The notes beneath the pieces are model-generated. The model was not told the origin of the DNA, ran no database searches, and saw only the letters and a program-made list of their open reading frames with translations. A DNA stretch of 64,000 bases from Salinibacterium sp. SWN167 (GTDB taxonomy: Bacteria > Actinomycetota > Actinomycetes > Actinomycetales > Microbacteriaceae): assembly GCF_015864665.1 (NCBI RefSeq), contig NZ_JADYWU010000002.1:62001-126000 (forward strand), written 5' to 3'. This document shows positions 33,348 to 41,506 of this stretch, piece after piece. The first letter of the stretch is position 1. Each line of letters begins with the position of its first letter. The translations under genes were made by a program, and so were the position numbers.

Positions 33348-34547
33348 CTACCAGCGCGGGGGAGGGCCCTGCCAAGCGGGGGTCTCATCGGGCTTCACGA
33401 ACGATCGAGCGACCACGACATCCGTGGACGAATGGGCGACGATCGACATCGCAATTGTGAGCGCCACGATGTGGAAAATCAGGTCGCCAGCGGGGATGTC
33501 GGCCGAGACCACGACGAGCACGTACACGACCGATGCGAATCCCTTGGGCCCGAACCACATCGCCGCAACCTGTTCGCGCATCGACAAGCCGGAGCCGAGG
33601 AACGAGAAGTACAGCGCGATCGGGCGAGCAGCGATGAGTGCGAGCACGGCGAAGAGCCAGCCCGTCCACGCGATTTCGCCCAAGAACTTGAACGACAAGA
33701 GGGCGCCGAACACCATGAGCGCGAGTAGCTTGAGCAACTCGGAAATGATCTCGCCGAACTCCTCGAAGGCTTCGCGTTCCTTCTGACCGATTGTTGCCAC
33801 CATCACGCCAGCAGCAAACGCCGCCAGGAAGAGGTTGGCGTTGGTGTAGCTCGCCAATGCGAACACGAGCAACCCGATAGCGATCGGCACAATCGGCTCA
33901 AAGACGCCGGCAGCGGCAAAGAGGCGGGTGTGGAGCGCCTTGATGACGATCCACGGCACAGCGACGCCGATGGCGGTGCCCGCGAGAAGCTCTATTCCTA
34001 GCTCGCCCAAGTGCAACTCATCCGAGCCCGAACTGACGGCCAAGAACACGACAACGAAAGGCAACGCCAATCCGTCGTTGACGCCCGACTCCACATTGAG
34101 CAGCTGACGCAACCGCTCCGGCACCTGTTTGTTGCCGACGAGAGCCGCCGCGAACACCGGGTCAGTGGGAGCCAGGATGGCGCCGATCAGTAACGCTTCA
34201 GGCCAATCCAGCCCGAGCATGAAATGCGCCAACACCGCGGTGATAGCGAGAGTGAGAGGCAATCCCCACCCGAGAGCGCGACCGGGAAGACGCCACGCCT
34301 TGCGCAGGTCGGCCCAGCCCATCTTCATGCCATCCGTGAAGAGCACCACAAAGAGGGCGATCTCGGCAATCGTCGAGACCTCAGTCGACGACGAATCGAG
34401 ATCGAGGATGCCCGTGGTCTCCGAGCCGATCGCAAAGCCGACAGCCAAGAACAGCACAGCCGCCGACAACACTGTTCGCCCCGCGAGCGCAGAGAACAGC
34501 ACCGCGACTAGCAGGGTCGCAGCAAAGATCAGCAGGAAGACATCCAT
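33348..34547 (-). CDS. Cation:proton antiporter, CPA1/NhaP type
   Basis: 399 residues with about twelve membrane helices. LIGAILAPTDPVFAAALVGN holds the TDP motif of CPA1/CPA2 exchangers and LNVESGVNDGLALPFV the following ESxxND, the paired acidic ion-binding site. It exchanges Na+ or K+ for H+. No RCK or TrkA-C regulatory domain is attached. The ATG comes 12 bases after the YajQ stop with no ribosome site, so coupling to the upstream gene is likely. Confidence 0.87.
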   Translation of the reverse strand: MDVFLLIFAATLLVAVLFSALAGRTVLSAAVLFLAVGFAIGSETTGILDLDSSSTEVSTIAEIALFVVLFTDGMKMGWADLRKAWRLPGRALGWGLPLTLAITAVLAHFMLGLDWPEALLIGAILAPTDPVFAAALVGNKQVPERLRQLLNVESGVNDGLALPFVVVFLAVSSGSDELHLGELGIELLAGTAIGVAVPWIVIKALHTRLFAAAGVFEPIVPIAIGLLVFALASYTNANLFLAAFAAGVMVATIGQKEREAFEEFGEIISELLKLLALMVFGALLSFKFLGEIAWTGWLFAVLALIAARPIALYFSFLGSGLSMREQVAAMWFGPKGFASVVYVLVVVSADIPAGDLIFHIVALTIAMSIVAHSSTDVVVARSFVKPDETPAWQGPPPRW

Positions 34548-34559
34548 GCCGGGGGAGTC

Positions 34560-35048
34560 TTAGCGGAAGTTCACAAACTGGAGAGCGACTTCGATGTCTT
34601 TGCCCTTCAGCAGTGCCATCGTGGCCTGAAGGTCATCGCGGCTCTTTGACTGCACGCGCAGCTCATCGCCCTGAATCTGCGACTTCACGCTCTTGGGGGC
34701 CTCGTCGCGGATGATCTTGGAGATCTTCTTGGCATCCTCAGACGAGATGCCGTTCTTCAGACTGATCTCGATGCGGTACTCCTTGCCGCTGGGGAACGGC
34801 TCGCCCGCGTCGAGGCTGCGCAGTGAAATGCCGCGCTTGATGAACTTGGCCTCGAGCACCTCGAGAACCGCCTTCACGCGCTCTTCAGCGCTTGCCTTGA
34901 GGAGCAGGCTCTCGCCGGTCCACTCCACCGAAGCTCCTACGCCCTTGAAGTCGTAGCGCTGAGCAAGCTCCTTTTGCGCCTGGTTGACGGCGTTTTCCGC
35001 CTCCATTTGGTCAACTTTGCTCACAATGTCAAACGAAGAATCAGCCAT
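34560..35048 (-). CDS. YajQ family nucleotide-binding protein
   Basis: 162 residues, the normal length. [20 protein letters not shown] opens the DUF520 fold of two ferredoxin-like domains; RYDFKG and [13 protein letters not shown] (final residues) are characteristic. Some homologues bind c-di-GMP and partner with transcription factors. The start ATG coincides with +1 from TAACAT (35060-35055). First gene of a pair with the antiporter. Confidence 0.9.
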   Translation of the reverse strand: MADSSFDIVSKVDQMEAENAVNQAQKELAQRYDFKGVGASVEWTGESLLLKASAEERVKAVLEVLEAKFIKRGISLRSLDAGEPFPSGKEYRIEISLKNGISSEDAKKISKIIRDEAPKSVKSQIQGDELRVQSKSRDDLQATMALLKGKDIEVALQFVNFR

Positions 35049-35054
35049 GCGCCC

Positions 35055-35060
35055 ATGTTA
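35055..35060 (-). promoter_or_regulatory. -10 element of the yajQ-like gene (leaderless register)
   Basis: TAACAT on the minus strand ends 7 nt before the ATG at 35048. Confidence 0.45.
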
Positions 35061-35129
35061 CCCGGGCTCACCCCTGAACTCCCACAGGGCAGTTTTCGGG
35101 AAGTGGTCACGTGAGCCCCAGATTCCTTG

Positions 35130-35135
35130 TATTCT
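35130..35135 (+). promoter_or_regulatory. Candidate -10 element of tRNA-Tyr
   Basis: TATTCT preceded by TTG lies about 48 bases before the mature tRNA, in a suitable place for a tRNA promoter. The -35 is not clear. Confidence 0.35.
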
Positions 35136-35182
35136 GGTTCAGCGCGTTCGGTCAGATGAATACATGTGGCCGGAGGCGTCTT

Positions 35183-35267
35183 GGCGAGTTACCCAAGTGG
35201 CCAAAGGGATCTGACTGTAAATCAGACTGCTTCGCATTCGGGGGTTCGAATCCCTCACTCGCCACCA
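35183..35267 (+). tRNA. tRNA-Tyr (anticodon GTA), CCA encoded
   Basis: 85 bases including CCA. Acceptor GGCGAGT pairs with ACTCGCC, anticodon loop CTGTAAA gives GTA, T-arm GGGGGTTCGAATCCCTC is intact, and a long variable arm is present as expected for a class II tRNA. Confidence 0.97.
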
Positions 35268-35273
35268 CTTATC

Positions 35274-35308
35274 CGAAAGGCCCCGTGCGCACAGCATGGG
35301 GCCTTTCG
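35274..35308 (+). terminator. Intrinsic hairpin after tRNA-Tyr
   Basis: An 11-bp perfect stem CGAAAGGCCCC (35274-35284) pairs with 35298-35308. It ends 15 bases before the ion-channel start. Confidence 0.75.
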
Positions 35309-35322
35309 TGAATAATGGGCGC

Positions 35323-36456
35323 GTGAATCTATCTACTCCACCCGAGAGTCCATCGTTTCGTCGCCGGCTGGCTCAGTTTGTTGACTCAGCCCTCGTTCAG
35401 AATTTCGTTCTCGCGGTCATCGTGATCAACGCCGTCATTATTGCCCTGATGACGGCAGCGGAACAGGGAACAGCGACCTACGACGTCTTGCACGCTCTCG
35501 ACTCGATTGCTCTCGTAATCTTCGTCATTGAGTTGGTTCTCAAGCTTGTTTCCTACGGACCGAAGCGGTTCTTCACCGACGGCTGGTCTGTCTTCGATTT
35601 CATTGTTGTGGGCATTGCCCTTGTGCCCAGTGCTGGACCACTTTCGGTTCTTCGTGCGCTCCGGGTGCTGCGTATTTTGCGAGTTATCAAGTTCATGCCG
35701 CAGGTGCGGATGGTCGTTGAAGCCCTCATCCGTTCATTTCCGGGCATCGGCGCCATCGCCCTGCTGATGTCTCTTGTCTTCTTTGTAGCCTCAGTGATGT
35801 CGACGGAACTCTTCGGCGATCAGTTCCCGGAGTGGTTCGGCAGCATTGGAAAGTCGACGTATTCGCTATTCCAAATCATGACCCTCGAAAGCTGGTCGAT
35901 GGGGATCGTGCGCCCGATCATGGAAGTGATGCCGTTGGCGTGGCTGTTCTTCGTGCCGTTCATCCTGATCGCCGCGTTCATCACCCTGAACTTGTTTATT
36001 GCCGTCATCGTCGACACGATGTCATCGCTGCGTGTTGAGCGCGAAGAGGCAGATCACGCCGAGCAAGAGCGTCTCGCTCCCTCCGTTCAGTTAGATCTGA
36101 GCGACGACGAGCAATCGCTGCTCTCGCTCGGGCTCAGTCGACTACTCGCGCCAGCAGCTGCCCAACCAGACCTGCTGCGGATGTGGGGCGTTGACACTGC
36201 CGAAGCATTGCACGAGGACATCCAACGCCTTCAGATCGCCCTCGCCGCTGGGGGCGAGCACTCCCCAGCAGATTGGGCTCGCATCGTGTTCGCGGCAGAC
36301 TTAGCGTTGATGCGGAGTCAACCCGGCGGTGCGACTAGCGACGAGCTGGCTTCAAGCGACGCGAAAGCCCTAGCGATCTCACGCTCCCTTCGGGCGCGAC
36401 TCGACGCGCATGAGGGAATGTCCGCCGGCGCATCCGTCGTCACCGTTGAAGCGTGA
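35323..36456 (+). CDS. Voltage-gated ion channel, NaChBac-like
   Basis: 377 residues from GTG 35323. Six transmembrane segments; the S4 sensor has arginines every third residue, R111, R114, R117, R120 with K123. The pore loop reads TLESWS (187-192), the selectivity filter of prokaryotic Na+ channels. S6 is ITLNLFIAVIVDTMSS, followed by an acidic coiled-coil neck and an extra C-terminal domain of about 110 residues. The GTG is preferred over the in-frame ATG at 35296, which lies inside the tRNA terminator. AATAAT sits in leaderless register but lacks the first T. Confidence 0.9.
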   Translation: MNLSTPPESPSFRRRLAQFVDSALVQNFVLAVIVINAVIIALMTAAEQGTATYDVLHALDSIALVIFVIELVLKLVSYGPKRFFTDGWSVFDFIVVGIALVPSAGPLSVLRALRVLRILRVIKFMPQVRMVVEALIRSFPGIGAIALLMSLVFFVASVMSTELFGDQFPEWFGSIGKSTYSLFQIMTLESWSMGIVRPIMEVMPLAWLFFVPFILIAAFITLNLFIAVIVDTMSSLRVEREEADHAEQERLAPSVQLDLSDDEQSLLSLGLSRLLAPAAAQPDLLRMWGVDTAEALHEDIQRLQIALAAGGEHSPADWARIVFAADLALMRSQPGGATSDELASSDAKALAISRSLRARLDAHEGMSAGASVVTVEA

Positions 36457-36476
36457 TCGCTTGGGCTGGGAACGCG

Positions 36477-37394
36477 TCAGGCTGAGAGCTCGTACGCCCT
36501 GATGTAATCGAGGCGGTATTCCTGCGGCTGCCTGATGCCATCGGAGATGTCGCCTCCGAAGCTGCCGCCGACCGCCAGGTTGACGAGGAGGAAGAAGGGT
36601 TGATCGAAGACCCAGGGGTTCGGTGCCACATCCGCCGGCACAGCCTCGTGGTACACGGTGCCATCGACTTCCCACACGATTCGCCCGGGGGACCACTCCA
36701 CCGCGACCTCGTGCCACTCGTCGGCAACCGGGGTGCCGAGGTCGTAGACGCCACCGAAAGACTCTTCGCCGGAATAACCGGGACCGTGAAGCGTTCCGAA
36801 AATCTGGGTCGGTGAATTTCCCACGAACTCCATGACGTCGATCTCGCCCGACTGCGGCCAATCGACATCGGAGAGGTCTTCGCCGAGCATCCAGAACGCC
36901 GGCCACACGCCGCCCGCTCCAGGAACCTGGATGCGCGCCTCTACTCGCCCGAACTCCACGGTCACCTTGTCAGCCGTGATGAGACGAGCCGAGGTGAAAG
37001 AGCACGGTCCGTACCAGCACGTCTGATCTGACGAGAGGGGATCGAGAGCCCGAGCGGTGAGGACGAGATTGCCCGCTCCATCAAGCGCGGCGTTCTCTGC
37101 GCCCTCCGTGTAGAACTGCAACTCCTCGTTGCCCCAGCCGTCGCCTCCGACTTCGTTGCTCCAGTTGTCGGGGTTGGGCGGCGAGCCCTCCGGTCCATCG
37201 AACTCGTCACTCCACACGAGGGATCGATCCGGCGGCAGGGGGCTGGGTGGCGAGGGCACGAGGCCATCAGACTCGTCACTTGTTACGGGGGAACGGCCCG
37301 CAGAATCACCCGTCTGGGAAACCAGCAGCACACTCACGAGCAATGCGACGGCGAGCAGTGTGAAGGCGAGAAGGATGACTCGTTTGCGGTTCAT
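36477..37394 (-). CDS. Glycoside hydrolase family 16 (beta-1,3-glucanase-like)
   Basis: 305 residues from ATG 37394 (AAGGTGCAGG upstream). An N-terminal helix (about 6-25) acts as signal or anchor, then a Pro/Ser linker, then the GH16 jelly roll with the catalytic GEIDVME motif (Glu184, Asp186, Glu189). WPAFWML before it and NLAVGGSFGG near the end are typical of laminarinases. It probably cleaves beta-1,3 or mixed-linkage glucans, such as algal laminarin, outside the cell. Confidence 0.9.
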   Translation of the reverse strand: MNRKRVILLAFTLLAVALLVSVLLVSQTGDSAGRSPVTSDESDGLVPSPPSPLPPDRSLVWSDEFDGPEGSPPNPDNWSNEVGGDGWGNEELQFYTEGAENAALDGAGNLVLTARALDPLSSDQTCWYGPCSFTSARLITADKVTVEFGRVEARIQVPGAGGVWPAFWMLGEDLSDVDWPQSGEIDVMEFVGNSPTQIFGTLHGPGYSGEESFGGVYDLGTPVADEWHEVAVEWSPGRIVWEVDGTVYHEAVPADVAPNPWVFDQPFFLLVNLAVGGSFGGDISDGIRQPQEYRLDYIRAYELSA

Positions 37395-37537
37395 CCTGCA
37401 CCTTGGTCTCCCCACCGAATCGACCTCGGACGGAATGTCATGTTACAGGCGCAGGCGGGACCTGCACCACGATTCGCTGCTCGCATCGGCCTCGCCGAAA
37501 AGGCTCTGCTCCGGAGCTTGCTTCCCCTGCCGCACCC

Positions 37538-37543
37538 TAGGCT
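37538..37543 (+). promoter_or_regulatory. -10 element of the inositol monophosphatase gene (leaderless register)
   Basis: TAGGCT ends 7 nt before the ATG at 37550. Confidence 0.55.
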
Positions 37544-37549
37544 TGAGTA

Positions 37550-38350
37550 ATGCCTCACGACGAACTTCTTGACCTTGCTCGTTCTGTTGCGACCCAGGCT
37601 GCAGAGCTTGCCGCGCGACGCCGCATCGAAGGTGTTGCCATTGCCGATCGCAAAACGTCGTCAGTGGATGTCGTGACCTACGCCGACCGGGAGAGCGAAG
37701 AACTCATCCGCAGCCTGATTGCTGCTGCGCGGCCCAACGACGGATTCCTGGGCGAAGAGGGCGAAGCCAACACGGGCACGAGTGGACTGACCTGGGTCGT
37801 CGATCCCATCGACGGCACCGTGAACTACCTCTACGGCATCCCGCACTATGCCATCAGTGTCGCCGTTGTTGAAGGCGAACCTGACCCCACGACTTGGCGG
37901 GCGCTCGCCGGAGCCGTCGTGAATCTTGGAGCCCAGGAGACCTACACCGCCACTGCTGGAGGAGGTTCGCACCTCAATGCAAATCCCCTGCGCGTGGCCG
38001 AATCGGTAGACCTCTCGCAGGCGCTAGTGGCAACAGGATTCTCCTATTTGCAGGAGTTGCGGGTGAAACAGGGGCGAGTGGTTGCCGGCCTGCTTCCACA
38101 AATTCGGGACATTCGCAGAATGGGCACCGCATCCCTCGACCTCTGCATGGTGGCCTCGGGACGCGTGAACGCGTACTACGAAGAAAGCCTGAACCCGTGG
38201 GATCATGCGGCTGGTGCGTTGATTGCTCGGGAGGCTGGGGCCACAGTGAAAGGCCGCGGAGATCAGGCAGAGGGAAAGGACTTCATCCTTGCTGCGGAAC
38301 CAGCTGTTGCCCAGAAACTTGAGGCAGCATTGATGCAGCTGGACGCGTGA
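37550..38350 (+). CDS. Inositol monophosphatase family protein
   Basis: 266 residues. Metal-binding motifs GEEGEA, WVVDPIDGTVNYLYG and NPWDHAAGALIAREAGA are the three IMPase signatures. It dephosphorylates myo-inositol phosphate or related sugar phosphates; in actinobacteria this feeds phosphatidylinositol and mycothiol synthesis. Predicted leaderless transcript. The stop codon overlaps the first copy of a 13-bp direct repeat. Confidence 0.9.
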   Translation: MPHDELLDLARSVATQAAELAARRRIEGVAIADRKTSSVDVVTYADRESEELIRSLIAAARPNDGFLGEEGEANTGTSGLTWVVDPIDGTVNYLYGIPHYAISVAVVEGEPDPTTWRALAGAVVNLGAQETYTATAGGGSHLNANPLRVAESVDLSQALVATGFSYLQELRVKQGRVVAGLLPQIRDIRRMGTASLDLCMVASGRVNAYYEESLNPWDHAAGALIAREAGATVKGRGDQAEGKDFILAAEPAVAQKLEAALMQLDA

Positions 38351-38389
38351 ACTAGACCACTTTGAAAAGGTGTGGCAACTAGACCACTT
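38350..38389. promoter_or_regulatory. Two dre-like operator sites (13-bp direct repeat)
   Basis: AACTAGACCACTT occurs at 38350-38362 and 38377-38389, 27 bp apart. With its left flank the first copy reads GTGAACTAGACCAC, matching 12 of 14 positions of the palindromic core of the Streptomyces DasR element (GTGGTCTAGACCAC). The second copy matches the right half mainly. A GntR-type regulator site is likely. Confidence 0.5.
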
Positions 38390-38486
38390 GCGCGCTAGCC
38401 TTTATGAATCTGTTACCTGCGTGCAACCCGTACGCGCGTGGGTTCATGCCCGAATTATGCATTCACACCTAGCAGGTGAATCGCGT

Positions 38487-38539
38487 GGAGGAGAAGAATG
38501 TCACTGACGAGCGCCTGCGCCGCAGCGACTTTCTCCTCC
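38487..38539 (+). promoter_or_regulatory. Hairpin sequestering the Shine-Dalgarno sequence of the M23 leader ORF
   Basis: GGAGGAGAA (38487-38495) is perfectly complementary to TTCTCCTCC (38531-38539), inside the leader ORF. Pairing would hide the ribosome site. Confidence 0.5.
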
Positions 38540-38563
38540 CGCCCCACAGGTCTGGCCCTATGA
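38498..38563 (+). CDS. 21-residue leader ORF overlapping the M23 peptidase start
   Basis: ATG at 38498 follows GGAGGAGAAGA, the best ribosome site in the area. The frame (starts MSLTSACAAATF) ends at TGA 38561-38563, which overlaps the ATG at 38560 of the M23 gene (ATGA). This suggests translational coupling. The alternative is that M23 starts at GTG 38476 or 38485 and this frame is not used. Confidence 0.45.
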   Translation: MSLTSACAAATFSSRPTGLAL

Positions 38564-40188
38564 GCCACGATCACCTGTTCCCACAGCAACCGGGAACCAC
38601 CGGCAACGTTCCGCTCACACGCAAGCAGCTGCGTGAGCTCGAACGTGTGGCCCAACTGGAGGCAAAGCAGAAGCGCGGTTCGAAGCAGCGCGGCACCAAG
38701 CAGTCCGCTGCGACTCAGTCGGTGGAGGCGCCGACTGTTCCCGTGCTCGCTGATCTGTTTACGCCCCACTCGGCAGAGGAGCCTGCAAGCGACCACGTCG
38801 CGGTAGTCGAGCCCGCGCCACCGATCGAGCAGGTAGCAGCCGTCGACGTGATCCGCGTCGTTGAAGCGGCTCGCGTTGAAGAAGCGGCTCGCGTTGAAGA
38901 ATCGGCTCAGGTCGCGGACGTGGCCCTGGTGGCAGAAGCCGCCCCCGTTGTCATAGCAACTCCGGTAGCTGAAGCGACTCCTGTGGTCGAAGCGTCGTTG
39001 CCGAGCAGGCGCTCATTGCGTGCCCAACAGGCACACGCAGCCCCCGCAATTCCTGCGGCACCCGCCACAATGCCAACGTCTGCGCTCGGCACCACTGCAC
39101 CGGCAGCGGGGGCACCAACGGTTTCCGAACGACTCTTTACGGCTCCCATCGCGACGGTGCCAGCATCCGCGGCCGCCGCCGCGTCTGATTCTGTTTCTCA
39201 GGAGGCGTCGGCCGACGAGCCGCTCAGCATCTTCGGCATCACCCCTGATCCCGCTGTCGTTACCCAAGCGGTTTCGGTTTCCCCGGCTGCACATGTCGCA
39301 GACGAGCGTCCGCGCACAAAGTCGGGCAAAGCGGCCAAGAGTGCTCGTGCGCTCAAGCCGGCGAAAGCAGCGAAGGCTGCCACGGCGCCAGCCTCGCGCG
39401 CACCCCGTGGCTCCGCCGTAAAGTCGAAGCGTGTCTGGGTGTCGAGCGCAGCATTCGCGCCCAGTGGAACACCCCGCCGCCGCACGAAAGCCGCGGCATC
39501 CAAAGCCCTGTCGCTCGTCGCCATGCTCTTTGCCGGTGCGATCCTCGTGGGGGTCTCAGTGCCCTCAAATGTGTTCGTCAATGAGAACTCGGTGGCCATA
39601 GCCGCGATCGCCCCTGAGGGGGATCTTGCCGACGTCGGTTCGGCCCGCACCGCCCAATCTCTTGCTGTCTCTGACGATGTGAGCGGCGAGGTCACCGCCC
39701 ACGATGACCTCAAAGTAGTTTCGTCCGCTGAAGTGCTCGCGTTGAAGTACGCCGGTGCGGACTACGAATACATCGCGACCACTGGTGCAGTGCGGTGGCC
39801 GTTCCCGTACGAGGTGCCGATCACAGACGGTTTCGGGTACCGCGCGAGTGGATTCCACAAGGGAACAGACTTTGCGGCCGCATCCGGTACGCCCATCTAC
39901 GCAATCGCCGACGGCACTGTCGATCTCATCCAGGCCGACTGGTCGGGCTACGGCTACCATGCGGTAATCAGCCACGTGATCAATGGTCAGCAGGTTGAAA
40001 GCCTCTACGCCCACATGATCACCGACTCCAGCCCCCTCGTGGTTGGGCAACAGATTAGCGCCGGCGATTTCATCGGACTTGTCGGCGAAACTGGCATTGC
40101 CTATGGCGCACATCTGCACTTCGAAGTACACCTCGATGGTGTTCCCGTTGACCCATATGCGTGGCTCACAGTGAATGCTGTCGACTAA
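38560..40188 (+). CDS. M23 family peptidoglycan endopeptidase with long N-terminal linker
   Basis: 542 residues from ATG 38560. The first 45 residues (LTRKQLRELERVAQLEAKQK) are charged; a Val/Ala/Glu-rich low-complexity part follows with repeated VEEAAR units, encoded by an 18-bp tandem repeat near 38864-38911. One membrane helix (SLVAMLFAGAILVGVSVPSN) near residue 350 anchors it, and the extracellular C-terminus is an M23 LytM domain with HKGTDFAAASGTP and HLHFEV, supplying the zinc ligands. It probably trims cell-wall cross-links. A GTG start at 38476 would add 28 residues. Confidence 0.85.
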   Translation: MSHDHLFPQQPGTTGNVPLTRKQLRELERVAQLEAKQKRGSKQRGTKQSAATQSVEAPTVPVLADLFTPHSAEEPASDHVAVVEPAPPIEQVAAVDVIRVVEAARVEEAARVEESAQVADVALVAEAAPVVIATPVAEATPVVEASLPSRRSLRAQQAHAAPAIPAAPATMPTSALGTTAPAAGAPTVSERLFTAPIATVPASAAAAASDSVSQEASADEPLSIFGITPDPAVVTQAVSVSPAAHVADERPRTKSGKAAKSARALKPAKAAKAATAPASRAPRGSAVKSKRVWVSSAAFAPSGTPRRRTKAAASKALSLVAMLFAGAILVGVSVPSNVFVNENSVAIAAIAPEGDLADVGSARTAQSLAVSDDVSGEVTAHDDLKVVSSAEVLALKYAGADYEYIATTGAVRWPFPYEVPITDGFGYRASGFHKGTDFAAASGTPIYAIADGTVDLIQADWSGYGYHAVISHVINGQQVESLYAHMITDSSPLVVGQQISAGDFIGLVGETGIAYGAHLHFEVHLDGVPVDPYAWLTVNAVD

Positions 40189-40245
40189 TATTCTTGAAGG
40201 GTCGATTTTGGCCCGAAAGCGTACTGAGAGGCCCTAAACGGGTGC

Positions 40246-40259
40246 TAGTCTCTTACGGT
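40246..40259 (+). promoter_or_regulatory. Candidate -10 elements of the tRNA-Thr/tRNA-Met unit
   Basis: TAGTCT (40246-40251) and TACGGT (40254-40259) both lie 29-42 bases before tRNA-Thr. Which is used cannot be decided. Confidence 0.3.
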
Positions 40260-40287
40260 GCCAATTGCGCGTTCAGCGCTTTTGTGT

Positions 40288-40359
<72 letters not shown>

Positions 40360-40384
40360 CGCTTATCCAGTAATTGGATGATGC

Positions 40385-40458
40385 GGCTGAGTAGCTCAGT
40401 TGGTGAGAGCGCACGACTCATAATCGTGAGGTCGCGGGTTCGAATCCCGCCTCAGCTA
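40385..40458 (+). tRNA. tRNA-Met (anticodon CAT, elongator type)
   Basis: Acceptor GGCTGAG pairs with CTCAGCT (first pair G-U). Loop CTCATAA gives CAT, T-arm GCGGGTTCGAATCCCGC. The first base pair and arm sequences match elongator, not initiator, tRNA-Met. The 3' half from 40417 is also the left attachment site of the integrated element; the tRNA remains complete. Confidence 0.95.
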
Positions 40459-40462
40459 CAAC
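40417..40462 (+). repeat. attL core: 3' half of tRNA-Met
   Basis: 46 bases identical to 44336-44381; with one mismatch the identity extends five bases further left (40412). It runs from the anticodon loop through the 3' end plus four bases. Confidence 0.93.
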
Positions 40463-41460
40463 TAAAGATGCCCGAGAATCCGCAGATTTGCCGCGTTCTC
40501 ACCCCCTCGAAATGTGACCTCACGATTCGAGGGGTTCATCTTCTCTCGCACTGCTAGTGCTGCATCCGTTGACGACGAGCGCGTATAAAGCTCGGTAGTC
40601 GTGATGGACGCGTGACCAGCTACGCGCTGGATGTTCTGGGGCGAGTTTCCCGCCCGCGCGAGCCGCGTCAGGAACGTGTGCCTGAGGTCATGGAACCGAA
40701 GCTCGCGCCCGTCAGAGAAGGTCGCGATCTGTTCGCGAATCTGTGGCCACTTCACGGCCCGTGAAAGGTTTCCACTATCGAACGGTCCGCCGCGCACGCC
40801 CGTGAAAACATGGTCGAATCCGGCTTCCTGTGCCTGCTCGAGCCACGGCAGCAGTTCATTGAGGATTGGCACGCTTCGGATGTGCCCGCTCTTTGTGGGG
40901 CGAATCTCGAGCTTGCCGCTGCCGTTGGGGGAGTACGTCCGGCGAACCGTAATGAGGCCTTGTTCGGCGTCAATGTCCTCCCAGCGCAGCCCAACAAGTT
41001 CCCCTAGGCGCAGGCCGGTGAAGGCAAGCCCGGCGAGCGAGCGTTGCCCGAACGGGTGGAAGTCTGCGAGCGTGAGCATTCGTGCGACCTGAACGTCGCT
41101 CAGTGCGCGGCTCACGGGGTCGGCATCGTGAGCCTTGCCGCGTGATGCACGGAGCGACTTGCAGGGGTTCGCGAGAATGAGGCCTTCCATCACGGCGAGG
41201 CCCAGTAGACGGGAGAGCAGTGCGAGCGCGTCCTGTTTTGTGGAGGCGCTGCCACTCCACGAGGCGCGAGCGCGAGAGATGGTGAGCGGCGTCAGTCTGT
41301 CGAGCGCCAATCCGCCAAGGGACGGTTCAACGCGCAGTCGCCAAGCACGGGAGTACGCCGCGACAGCGTTAGAGACAAGTTCCTCTGCCACGACGGAGTG
41401 AAACTCGTCGTAGAAGTCGGTAAGCGTCACCGGGGTGCGCTTGTTGGCGGGAAGTCTCAT
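40462..41460 (-). CDS. int: Tyrosine recombinase (integrase)
   Basis: 332 residues. An N-terminal SAM-like DNA-binding domain (about 10-105) precedes the catalytic domain with R151 (FTGLRLGELVGLRW), K190, H257 and R260 (FHDLRHTFLTRL), H283 (GHASITTTELY) and nucleophile Y292. It recombines attP with the tRNA-Met attB. The TAG stop begins in the last base of attL, so the core abuts the coding region. TAGTCT (41472-41467) lies in exact leaderless register with the start ATG and is embedded in inverted repeats. Confidence 0.93.
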   Translation of the reverse strand: MRLPANKRTPVTLTDFYDEFHSVVAEELVSNAVAAYSRAWRLRVEPSLGGLALDRLTPLTISRARASWSGSASTKQDALALLSRLLGLAVMEGLILANPCKSLRASRGKAHDADPVSRALSDVQVARMLTLADFHPFGQRSLAGLAFTGLRLGELVGLRWEDIDAEQGLITVRRTYSPNGSGKLEIRPTKSGHIRSVPILNELLPWLEQAQEAGFDHVFTGVRGGPFDSGNLSRAVKWPQIREQIATFSDGRELRFHDLRHTFLTRLARAGNSPQNIQRVAGHASITTTELYTRSSSTDAALAVREKMNPSNREVTFRGGENAANLRILGHL

Positions 41461-41493
41461 AGTGTGAGACTACGACACTAGGCGCGGCTAGTG
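41460..41493. promoter_or_regulatory. Integrase promoter/operator with inverted repeats
   Basis: TAGTGT (41460-41465) pairs with ACACTA (41475-41480), and CACTAG (41476-41481) with CTAGTG (41488-41493). The -10 hexamer TAGTCT (minus strand 41472-41467) sits inside the first repeat, so a bound repressor would block the integrase promoter. Confidence 0.6.
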
Positions 41494-41506
41494 CAACATT
41501 GTGGGA

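Noticed and set aside
38360-38500. Possible c-di-AMP (ydaO) riboswitch before the M23 gene
   Set aside because: Such riboswitches are common before actinobacterial cell-wall hydrolases, but the leader is too short and lacks the conserved core.
40385-40458. tRNA-Met disrupted by the insertion
   Set aside because: The element restores the full 3' half; all arms pair and the tRNA is complete.
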